DNA of 64,000 bases from Gilvimarinus xylanilyticus. GTDB lineage: Bacteria > Pseudomonadota > Gammaproteobacteria > Pseudomonadales > Cellvibrionaceae. Below the pieces are notes generated by a model. That model was not told the DNA's origin. It saw only the letters and a program-made list of their open reading frames with translations, and did not search any database. Within the stretch, counting starts at the first letter, position 1, and every line of letters begins with the position of its first letter. This document shows, in pieces, positions 7,614 to 15,236 of the stretch. The DNA lies in assembly GCF_024195295.1 (NCBI RefSeq), contig NZ_JAMFTH010000002.1, positions 1 to 64,000 on the forward strand, in the 5' to 3' direction. The position numbers were made by a program, and so were the translations under genes.

Positions 7614-9975
7614 AATCGCGGCGGCGGTGCGCTACCACAAAATCATTCTCGCCTGTTTTATTGCTCTTACGGTGTTCTTGGGCTGGCAGGCCACCAAATT
7701 CACCATTGACGCCTCGGCCGATACGCTACTCACCAAAGACAACCAGCTGTATTTAAAAACCCGGGTCACCGACGCGCGTTTTGCACCGCAAGAGTTCTTG
7801 CTGGTGGCCTACGAGCCCCAAGATCACCCGGTGCTTTCAGAAAAAAGCTTTACCGAGATTGAATCGCTGAGCGACGAATTTTCTCAACTAGAGCGAGTCG
7901 ACTCAGTCCGATCCATTCTTAATATACCTTTGCTGAGCCTCGCCAAAGGCGGCTTGAGTGGCAGCGCGGCTGATCAGTGGACCATCGCAAACAAAGATTT
8001 CGCCCCTCAAGAGCTCGCACAAACCTTTAAAGACCACCCGATTTTTGAAGACTTGGTGATTAACCGCGAGCAAACCGCAACCGGCATTCAAATACTGTTT
8101 AAATCTCACCCCGAACTGGAAAGCATTAACGCTGAAATTACCGCCCTGCAAGAAAAAATGCTGCAGAGCGAACTCACAGAATCCGAAACAAAGCAACTTG
8201 AACGCTTACAAGAAAAAGCCGAACCGATTGAAAAGCGTTTAACTACCACCCGCAACCGCGAAATTGATCGCATTCGCGATATTATTAAACCCTATGAATC
8301 ATCGGCTAATTTATACATTGGTGGCGCGCACGCTGTAGGCTATCAGTTAATCAACATCATCAAGAGCGATTTACTGATTTTCGGCAGCGCGATTGCGGGC
8401 ATGATTTTTCTGCTGCTGATCATACTATTTCGCAAACCGCGCTGGGTTCTTTTAACCGCCGCTTGTTGCGCCTGCAGCGTGGTTATGACCCTGGGGCTAT
8501 TCGGCGCCCTGGGATTCAAAGCGACGGTTATTTCCGCCAATTTTGTCGCCTTGCAGCTGATTCTTACCCTTGCCATTGTGGTGCATTTAATTGTCCAGTA
8601 CCGCGAGAGCTGCGACCGCCACGAGGACTGGAACCAAGCGCAGCTTTTGAGTGATACCCTCAAGCAAAAATTTAAGCCCTGCCTGTACGCGGGGCTTACC
8701 ACTTCTGTGGGCTTTGCCTCTTTACTGCTGACCGATATTCAACCGGTTATTGCCTTTGGCTGGATGATGATCATCGCCATGGGTTTTTCCATTGCTACCA
8801 GCCTGTTGCTGTTTCCCGCGCTGCTCGCCTTCTTTTCTCGCGAAGCCCAGGGCAACCCCCACGGGCTGGCAAAACGTGTTTTGAATGTCTTTTTAACCTT
8901 GTCCGATAAACACGGCGTACTGGTCGTTCTGGCAAGCATTGCGATTGTGATTGTCAGTGCCCTGGGGCTACTGCGGCTGAGCGTCGAGAACAGTTTTATT
9001 AACTATTTTGCTGAATCGACTCAGGTGTATAACGAGCTGAGTTTTATCGACCGGGAGTTCGGCGGCACCACCGCACTGGACATCACCTATTCACCGCAAA
9101 GTCCCGACAATCCTGACCTAGACTTTAACGCGCTGCAGCTGCAACGCTTACAGTTAATTCAATCGGCACTGACAGACTATGAGGCCAGTGGTGATACCTT
9201 GTCGGTGGTGAACTTTACCGAGCTGGCTAAACAGATTAACGGCGGTAAACCCCTGACCGAATACGAAATTAACGCGGTTTACTGGACAATAGACAAAGAG
9301 CTTCGCGATAGCCTGCTGGGCTCTTACTACAACAACGAGCATCATCAGTTTCGGGTAAGTACTCGGGTGCAAGACACCACCGAGGGGCTCAACCGCGCTG
9401 ACTATATTGAGCAAATCAAAGCTGACATGCAGGCGCTGGAAATCCCCGCAGAGGATTACCAGATGACTGGCCTATTTATGCTCTACCAAAACATTTTGCA
9501 AAAACTGTTTCGCTCGCAAATATTGTCTTTAGGCTTGGTCTACATCGCCCTAACCCTGGCATTCTGGGTTATTTTCCGCTCGCTGCGTTTTGCCCTCGTG
9601 GGCATTGCTCCCAACATAGTAACGACCGTTACCGTATTGGGGACTATGGGCTGGCTGGGTATTCCTTTGGATTTAATGACCATGACCATCGCCTCGATTG
9701 CCATGGGCATTGCCGTGGATGACACCATTCACTATATGCACCGCTACCGCGAAGAAGGCGGCCACAGCGACGCCATGCAGCGCACGCATCACAGTGTGGG
9801 TTACGCTCTGCTCTACACCACGTTAATTATTGTCCTGGGCTTTGCCATGCTGTTGTTTTCCGACTTTGTCCCCAGCGTACAGTTCGGCTTACTCTCGGGC
9901 TTGGCGATGACCATCGCGCTGGTGGCTGACTTAACATTATTGCCTGTACTTTTAAAACGCTTCGCTCCCCGCTAA
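7603..9975 (+). CDS. RND/MMPL superfamily exporter
   Basis: A 790-residue inner-membrane protein with the duplicated RND plan: helix 1 near 15-30, a large periplasmic loop, five helices (about 245-410), helix 7 near 435-455, a second loop, and five helices (about 625-785). The motif GIAVDDTIHYMHRY, typical of the COG1033/MMPL predicted-exporter group, is in the second membrane block. It starts inside mlaA (11-bp overlap) and ends at a terminator, so mlaA and this gene form a two-gene operon. Lipid or hydrophobic cargo is a reasonable inference from the partner; the substrate cannot be read from the sequence. No periplasmic adaptor or TolC-type gene is adjacent. Confidence 0.85.
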   Translation: MSHKIAAAVRYHKIILACFIALTVFLGWQATKFTIDASADTLLTKDNQLYLKTRVTDARFAPQEFLLVAYEPQDHPVLSEKSFTEIESLSDEFSQLERVDSVRSILNIPLLSLAKGGLSGSAADQWTIANKDFAPQELAQTFKDHPIFEDLVINREQTATGIQILFKSHPELESINAEITALQEKMLQSELTESETKQLERLQEKAEPIEKRLTTTRNREIDRIRDIIKPYESSANLYIGGAHAVGYQLINIIKSDLLIFGSAIAGMIFLLLIILFRKPRWVLLTAACCACSVVMTLGLFGALGFKATVISANFVALQLILTLAIVVHLIVQYRESCDRHEDWNQAQLLSDTLKQKFKPCLYAGLTTSVGFASLLLTDIQPVIAFGWMMIIAMGFSIATSLLLFPALLAFFSREAQGNPHGLAKRVLNVFLTLSDKHGVLVVLASIAIVIVSALGLLRLSVENSFINYFAESTQVYNELSFIDREFGGTTALDITYSPQSPDNPDLDFNALQLQRLQLIQSALTDYEASGDTLSVVNFTELAKQINGGKPLTEYEINAVYWTIDKELRDSLLGSYYNNEHHQFRVSTRVQDTTEGLNRADYIEQIKADMQALEIPAEDYQMTGLFMLYQNILQKLFRSQILSLGLVYIALTLAFWVIFRSLRFALVGIAPNIVTTVTVLGTMGWLGIPLDLMTMTIASIAMGIAVDDTIHYMHRYREEGGHSDAMQRTHHSVGYALLYTTLIIVLGFAMLLFSDFVPSVQFGLLSGLAMTIALVADLTLLPVLLKRFAPR

Positions 9976-9979
9976 AGCC

Positions 9980-10001
9980 ACGGGCAAGGATGCCCGTTTT
10001 T
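9980..10001 (+). terminator. Rho-independent terminator after the mlaA-RND operon
   Basis: Stem ACGGGCA / TGCCCGT with an AGGA loop, followed by a T-run. Confidence 0.85.
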
Positions 10002-10107
10002 AATCTATTTGCCTCGTCCCCATCACACCTTTATTATTGCCTATCTCTTTCAAGACAATAAAATCAATTCAAGATAACTATCGTATTTATAAGACAAAGG
10101 ACAGGCG

Positions 10108-11247
10108 ATGACAGAGGACGCTCTTTTCGATGTGCACTTCACCGGCAAGGTAAAAACCGGCCACTCCCCCAAGGCCGCTATTGCAGCTTTTGCCAAGCTC
10201 GCGAAAATAGAAACGACCAAGGCCGCGCAACTGGTGAAAAACAACCGCGCGATTAAAAAGTCGGTGAGCTTGGAACGGGCAGAGTCGCTGCGGCAACAAA
10301 TGGAAAAGCTGGGATTGCTGATGGCCATTAAACCGCAGGGCGAAACTATAGCGCCTCAAGCCCCTGATTCTAATACTCAGCCGATCAGTGGTAGTGCCGG
10401 CTTAACCCTGGCGCCCATGGAGCCGACAGAGATGTCACGCGAACAGCAAGCCAGCGACACCGCTACGGACACAGCACAGCAAGAACCCGAGGCGCATACC
10501 CAGGCGTTCACACCCGAAACACAATTGGCAAGCGGCGCAATACGCTACAACAAAACCAACGCCGCAGACGACAGCACCGAGGAGATTTCGCCCTCTACGG
10601 TTAAAATTTTACTCGCCGCTGGCACTGCCGCGCTGCTTGGCGCACTGTTGTGGAAGTTTGTCGCCATAACCTTTGAACTGGAACTGGGACTTCTGGCCTG
10701 GGCGATTGGTGGCATGATTGGCGCAGCGGCCGTTTACTTTGGCGCCGAAGGTGACAACGCCGGTTATCTGTGCGGCGCGCTGGCGCTGGTGGCCATACTC
10801 GGAGGCAAATACTGGGTGGCGTCATCCTTTACCGAGACTTACCTCGCAGAGATGAACAACCACATTACGCAGGAAGAGTTCGATGACTTTATCTCGGTCG
10901 CGCGGGACCAAATTGCACCTTTGCAGGCAGCGCTTGCCAGTGACCGCGCTTTGCGCGAACACATTATTGACAATAATTATGTGGTGGGCGTTAGCCCCTC
11001 GGAAATTCCCGAAGCCACCGTTGCCGAGTTTCGCACCCAATTGCAGGAAGATTTAAATGAAGCGCGCGAGGTGGGTTCGGCAAACACTATCGAAGAGTTC
11101 TCTGAGCAATACGGCCATATTGCCACCTCAGAAATATTTAAAGCGTCGTTTGGCTGGCTGGACTTTTTATTTTTGGGCCTCGGGGTTTATACGGCGTTTA
11201 ATATGGCGCGCAGCGGTTCTTCACCTTTGGGGCGCAAAGCCTATTAG
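10108..11247 (+). CDS. Unrecognised membrane protein
   Basis: A 379-residue protein that I cannot name. A soluble N-terminal module (about 6-76, opening FDVHFTGKVKTGHSP) precedes a polar, Gln/Thr/Glu-rich linker (about 77-160). Three hydrophobic segments follow (about 164-235, containing LLAWAIGGMIGAAAVYFGAEG). A soluble acidic part (about 240-340) and one further helix near 350-368 complete it. The N-terminal module looks like a small folded domain also found fused to other membrane parts in proteobacteria, but I am unsure. It is monocistronic, convergent with phoX, and separated from it by a long hairpin. The start ATG at 10108 comes before any recognisable structure, so the true start could differ slightly. 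Confidence 0.7.
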   Translation: MTEDALFDVHFTGKVKTGHSPKAAIAAFAKLAKIETTKAAQLVKNNRAIKKSVSLERAESLRQQMEKLGLLMAIKPQGETIAPQAPDSNTQPISGSAGLTLAPMEPTEMSREQQASDTATDTAQQEPEAHTQAFTPETQLASGAIRYNKTNAADDSTEEISPSTVKILLAAGTAALLGALLWKFVAITFELELGLLAWAIGGMIGAAAVYFGAEGDNAGYLCGALALVAILGGKYWVASSFTETYLAEMNNHITQEEFDDFISVARDQIAPLQAALASDRALREHIIDNNYVVGVSPSEIPEATVAEFRTQLQEDLNEAREVGSANTIEEFSEQYGHIATSEIFKASFGWLDFLFLGLGVYTAFNMARSGSSPLGRKAY

Positions 11248-11290
11248 CCACGAGACAATTAACCACGAAACAATTAGCACACATTTTAGC

Positions 11291-11328
11291 GCGCCTTATC
11301 GCCGCTTATAAAAACGGCGATAAGGCGC
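11291..11328. terminator. Bidirectional hairpin between convergent genes
   Basis: A perfect 14-bp inverted repeat, GCGCCTTATCGCCG / CGGCGATAAGGCGC with a 10-nt loop, lies between the ends of the convergent membrane-protein gene and phoX. U-tracts are weak in both directions, but the stem is very stable and the position fits a shared terminator. Confidence 0.65.
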
Positions 11329-11332
11329 TTGG

Positions 11333-13312
11333 TTAACTACCAATCACACCGCCATCGTCTTTTGTCACCACCACCGTGGTGGAGCGCGGCCGGGTTACAC
11401 CATCGCTGGCCGGATAACTTAATCCTGGATGCTGCACGTTAAACCACAGGGTTTTGCCATCGGGCGTGCCGGTTAAGCCGGTAATTTCTGCCCCCACCGG
11501 TCCGGTCATAAAGCGTTTTACCTCGCGGGTCACCGGGTCGGCGCACAGCAGCTGATTGGTGCCCTGCCCGGCGTACTCCGGTTCCAGCTCGTCGTAGTCC
11601 GTGGCAATCCACAACCGGCCGTCGCCGTCAAACCAAAGGCCATCGGGGCAGGAAAAGCGGTCGCCTTCCAGTGCGGCAAACTCGCCGGGTTTCGGCTGGG
11701 TTTGCAACACGGGGCCCGCGAGTAGAAACAACTCCCAGTGAAACTTCTCGGCGGCCGGGTTTTGATCGAACTCGCGCCAGCGCAAAATTTGCCCGTGGTC
11801 GTTATCCGCGCGCGGATTAGCGGCGTTCAACGGCTGATCGGGGTCAACCCCACGCTTGTAGTTGTTGGTCAGCGAGACATAGCCGTCGGTGGTTTGCGGA
11901 TGCACCGCGACCCACTCGGGGCGGTCCATAGGGGTTGCCCCCACCACATCGGCAGCGCCGCGCAGATTAATCAATACATCGGCCTGGGTGGCAAAGCCAT
12001 TCTCGGGGGTCAGACCATTTTCGCCTTGCACCAGAGCGCGCCATTCGCCGGTGCCGTCCGCGTGATAAACCGCCACATAAGCGGTGCCTTTATCCAGTAA
12101 ATCGCGATTGGCAGCGGGCGCATCGGCGCGGAATTTACCCTCGGGGACAAATTTATACACATACTCGCCGCGTGTATCGTCGCCGGAATAAAACGCCATA
12201 GTGCCATCGTCAGCCATCACGCAGGTACAGCCCTCGCGCACCAAACGTCCAAGGGCCGTGCGTTTAACCGGACGGGATTCGGGGTCGAACGGATCAAACT
12301 CCACCACCCACCCGAAGCGGTTGGGTTCGTTGACATAACCGCCGCGCTTTTGCTCCGCCTTGGGTGTAGCATCAAAGCGCTCGTCCGCCGACTCCCAATA
12401 GTTGTAGTAACTGTTAGCCTCTGCGGATATGCCATAGCGTTTGTGAGCCGGACGATTTTGCCAGTCCTGCTCGTCGCGGTTAACAAAATAGTTTTTCCAG
12501 TTTTCTTCGCAAATTAAATAAGTCCCCCAGGGCGTAACACCCATCGAGCAATTATTTAACGTCCCCAGAACGCGACGCCCGGTTTCGTCCTGCAGGGTTT
12601 TCATCGCCGCACTGCCCGCCGCCGGCCCGCTGATATCCATTACCGTGTTGGCCGTTAAACGACGGTTATAGTGCGAGGGATACACTTTTTGCCACTGCCC
12701 GTCAGCGTCCTTTTTAATTTCAATGACACTAACACCGTGAGCGGCCTGCTCTTTAAGCACCTCTTGCATGGGGCGCTGCTTTTGCCCTTGCGAATTTTCG
12801 GTAACCGTGGGGCCATTGGGGTGCAAGGTGTCATTGATGTATTCGTGGTTTACCACCAACAACCCGTGCTCATTGGGCGCGTCGGGGAATGGAAAAAAGT
12901 GCATGCCGTCATTGTTCTGCCCGGCTTGCAGCTCTTGCTCGGCGGCGGTGTTACTGGCATCAGAACGCCAATCTGCCGCCCCTTTAACCACCTTATCACC
13001 CCAGGAAAAAAACGGCCGCGCCGTGTAGCCATAGGGCACAGTCACAACGTCTACCTGATCGCCGAGCGCCACTGGCACAGGGGTAAAGCCAATGGTTGGT
13101 CGCAGCGCATCGTTAAAAATGGACGGTGAACTCTGGGTAGTACACCCCGACAATAAAAAAGGCCCGGCGCCGGGCGCCAGGCAAGCAGCCATGGAACCTG
13201 TTACGAAGCGACGTCGTGAACAGGCGAGCTCCCCAAGGGAAGTTCTTTGGGTGGGGTTAACCGCGATATCGTCAATATCGATATCGCGCCCCGTTATTTG
13301 TTTCTCAGTCAT
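11333..13312 (-). CDS. phoX: PhoX-family alkaline phosphatase (Tat-exported)
   Basis: A periplasmic or secreted phosphomonoesterase that frees phosphate from organic esters; characterised PhoX enzymes use calcium and iron. The 659-residue product has a long n-region and a twin-arginine signal at residues 32-37 (SRRRFV) with a hydrophobic stretch to about 57. The DUF839/PhoX core shows NDGMHFFPFPD, NCSMGVTPWGTYLICEENW, FYSGDDTRGEYVYKF and FSCPDGLWFDGDGRLWIATD. Its first 8 bp overlap the 3' end of the phytase gene, so it is the last gene of a receptor-phytase-phoX operon read leftward. A Pho-box promoter in front of the operon predicts induction by phosphate starvation. Confidence 0.9.
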   Translation of the reverse strand: MTEKQITGRDIDIDDIAVNPTQRTSLGELACSRRRFVTGSMAACLAPGAGPFLLSGCTTQSSPSIFNDALRPTIGFTPVPVALGDQVDVVTVPYGYTARPFFSWGDKVVKGAADWRSDASNTAAEQELQAGQNNDGMHFFPFPDAPNEHGLLVVNHEYINDTLHPNGPTVTENSQGQKQRPMQEVLKEQAAHGVSVIEIKKDADGQWQKVYPSHYNRRLTANTVMDISGPAAGSAAMKTLQDETGRRVLGTLNNCSMGVTPWGTYLICEENWKNYFVNRDEQDWQNRPAHKRYGISAEANSYYNYWESADERFDATPKAEQKRGGYVNEPNRFGWVVEFDPFDPESRPVKRTALGRLVREGCTCVMADDGTMAFYSGDDTRGEYVYKFVPEGKFRADAPAANRDLLDKGTAYVAVYHADGTGEWRALVQGENGLTPENGFATQADVLINLRGAADVVGATPMDRPEWVAVHPQTTDGYVSLTNNYKRGVDPDQPLNAANPRADNDHGQILRWREFDQNPAAEKFHWELFLLAGPVLQTQPKPGEFAALEGDRFSCPDGLWFDGDGRLWIATDYDELEPEYAGQGTNQLLCADPVTREVKRFMTGPVGAEITGLTGTPDGKTLWFNVQHPGLSYPASDGVTRPRSTTVVVTKDDGGVIGS

Positions 13313-15188
13313 TCAATTCCAACTCCTGGGCGATATCCGACCAAGATACCAGTTTAAAGTTTTGCGGCCTCTCGGGCATAATATTGTGACCGTCCTGCGC
13401 AATAAAGGCCCCTCGCTCATAGCCCTTACCCAGCGAACGATGGGTCACTTCCAAACCGTCGGTTTCGGAAATGGCATCCACACCGGCGCCATAATTTGCG
13501 CCCACCCGGAATTTACCTACACGCTTGTAAGGCGCGCTGGACTCAAACACCACATAGCTGTCATCGCCCTGACTGGACACAATCAGATAGCGACTATCGA
13601 CCGCCGGGTAAAGCGCCATGCCTTCTACATCGGCCACCAAAACATCGTCGGTCGCTGCAATTAACGATAAAGGCTCGTCGCTGTCGGGTTTAGCCGACAG
13701 GGTATAAACACCCACGGCCTCTTCGCCCACAAACAGTCTTCCCGTGGCATCGTCAGCGACACAACCTTCGGGCTGAGTTTCCACGGCAAAGGTGCGCGCC
13801 AGGCGTGCGGTGACCTTACCTGCGTTCGCACTCAGCAGATACTGCTCGAAGGTACCACTTTTGCCGTTGGCAATGGCGTAGGTTTTAGCGCCATCCTGAT
13901 ACATACAAAAGCCGTAAATCTCTTCGAGCCCGGTGGGCAGCTCAGCCAAATGCGTCGCTGCACCGTTTTCGGCATCGACTCTGTAAATGGACAAAGAATT
14001 GTCATCGCGCTGGGTGGCGACCGCAATATCATCAACGCCATCGCCAAAATCAAAGCCATAGCGGATATCAACATTATTCAGGCGCCCCGTCGGAAGCATC
14101 TGCGATTGCGAGCCATCCAGGCGATAAACCCCCAGACCATACTTTTTGTCGGTGCCGTAAATCAGACTTTGCTCGGGACTAGTAGGGTGAACCCAAATCG
14201 CCGGGTCATCCGCCGCATCGCCAAAGCGGGCCACGGGCTCAGTTTGGATGCGCGGTTTAACGGTTTTAACCTCTGACTCTAGCGCCCGAGAAAAATCAAA
14301 CTCCGCTGCAGCCACAGTAAAGCGGTTGCGCGCATAGTCGCCCGAGGCATCGTCGCGCACTTGCAAATGCAGTGTTTCGCTTTCGGCCTGATACCAGGCC
14401 TGTAACTGTTCGGGCTCCTCAACACCTTTCCAGGTACCCAACTCAACACGCGCCCAGGTGTTGTCCTCGCCCGGTTGATACATTTGCACCAACCCCGAAT
14501 CGACAGTGACCGAAATCACGTTTCCGCCCAAGTAGGCGACCGCTTCGCTGCCTTCACCCAGATTTCCATAAGGTGCGACTAAATCCACCACCTGACGACT
14601 AACGGGTTTTTCGGCATTGGACGAATACCGCCACAGTCCCATTTCTTCCTCGGCGATAAACAAGCCGCCTTTACCGTCGGCCGCGCAAGCGGTGGCGTTG
14701 GGGGCAATGGGTAAGGTGCGAAGCTTGGCAGGCTTTAGTGTTTGCTGCTCGCTGTACACCACCCACTGTTCAGCACTGCCGCGCTCATCCAGCATAAACA
14801 AAGAAACACTGCCGTCAGCTTCGGATGCCAGGCACAAACCCTCTACTAAAAATTCGGGCGCCTGCAGTGAAGCCAAGCGCTCTGCCTGCTTACCCTTGGC
14901 GTTCAACCGATAGAGCACGGGCGTTGATTCCACGCCCTCAATGGCCGCGACTAAAAAGCCGTTATTTACCTGCGCAACATCAACCACCTGCACCGCGCGG
15001 GCGAAGACATCACCGTCGCTAACCGATAGGTTGCTCTGCGCATCAAGCTCTAACCAAAAAGCAGGGTTTCCCTGCTGCAGGGCGGGTACGGATAGGGTGC
15101 TGGTGTCGGCCGATTCTTTGTTAGGCGCAGCGCAAGCACTTAAGCTTACACAAAGCGCAACCGATGCCGCTAAATATTTAACTGTCAT
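13305..15188 (-). CDS. Beta-propeller 3-phytase lipoprotein, two-propeller layout
   Basis: Releases phosphate from phytate (inositol hexakisphosphate). The chosen start at 15188 gives 627 residues and a lipoprotein signal with lipobox SLSAC near residue 18; an in-frame ATG at 15230 would add 14 residues before the signal. The C-terminal half (about 310-625) is a canonical beta-propeller phytase domain: VARFGDAADDPAIWVHP, YGTDKKYGLGVYRLDG, LNNVDIRYGF, then a GVDAISETDGLEV repeat near the end. The N-terminal half (about 35-290) looks like a second, degenerate propeller, as in dual-domain phytases. It overlaps phoX by 8 bp and follows the receptor gene by 48 bp, forming an apparent operon for phytate-phosphate recovery. 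Confidence 0.88.
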   Translation of the reverse strand: MTVKYLAASVALCVSLSACAAPNKESADTSTLSVPALQQGNPAFWLELDAQSNLSVSDGDVFARAVQVVDVAQVNNGFLVAAIEGVESTPVLYRLNAKGKQAERLASLQAPEFLVEGLCLASEADGSVSLFMLDERGSAEQWVVYSEQQTLKPAKLRTLPIAPNATACAADGKGGLFIAEEEMGLWRYSSNAEKPVSRQVVDLVAPYGNLGEGSEAVAYLGGNVISVTVDSGLVQMYQPGEDNTWARVELGTWKGVEEPEQLQAWYQAESETLHLQVRDDASGDYARNRFTVAAAEFDFSRALESEVKTVKPRIQTEPVARFGDAADDPAIWVHPTSPEQSLIYGTDKKYGLGVYRLDGSQSQMLPTGRLNNVDIRYGFDFGDGVDDIAVATQRDDNSLSIYRVDAENGAATHLAELPTGLEEIYGFCMYQDGAKTYAIANGKSGTFEQYLLSANAGKVTARLARTFAVETQPEGCVADDATGRLFVGEEAVGVYTLSAKPDSDEPLSLIAATDDVLVADVEGMALYPAVDSRYLIVSSQGDDSYVVFESSAPYKRVGKFRVGANYGAGVDAISETDGLEVTHRSLGKGYERGAFIAQDGHNIMPERPQNFKLVSWSDIAQELELND

Positions 15189-15236
15189 TTTACTCAACCC
15201 CATAAGCGGCGCCACGCACCGCTGCTGCATTATTTA

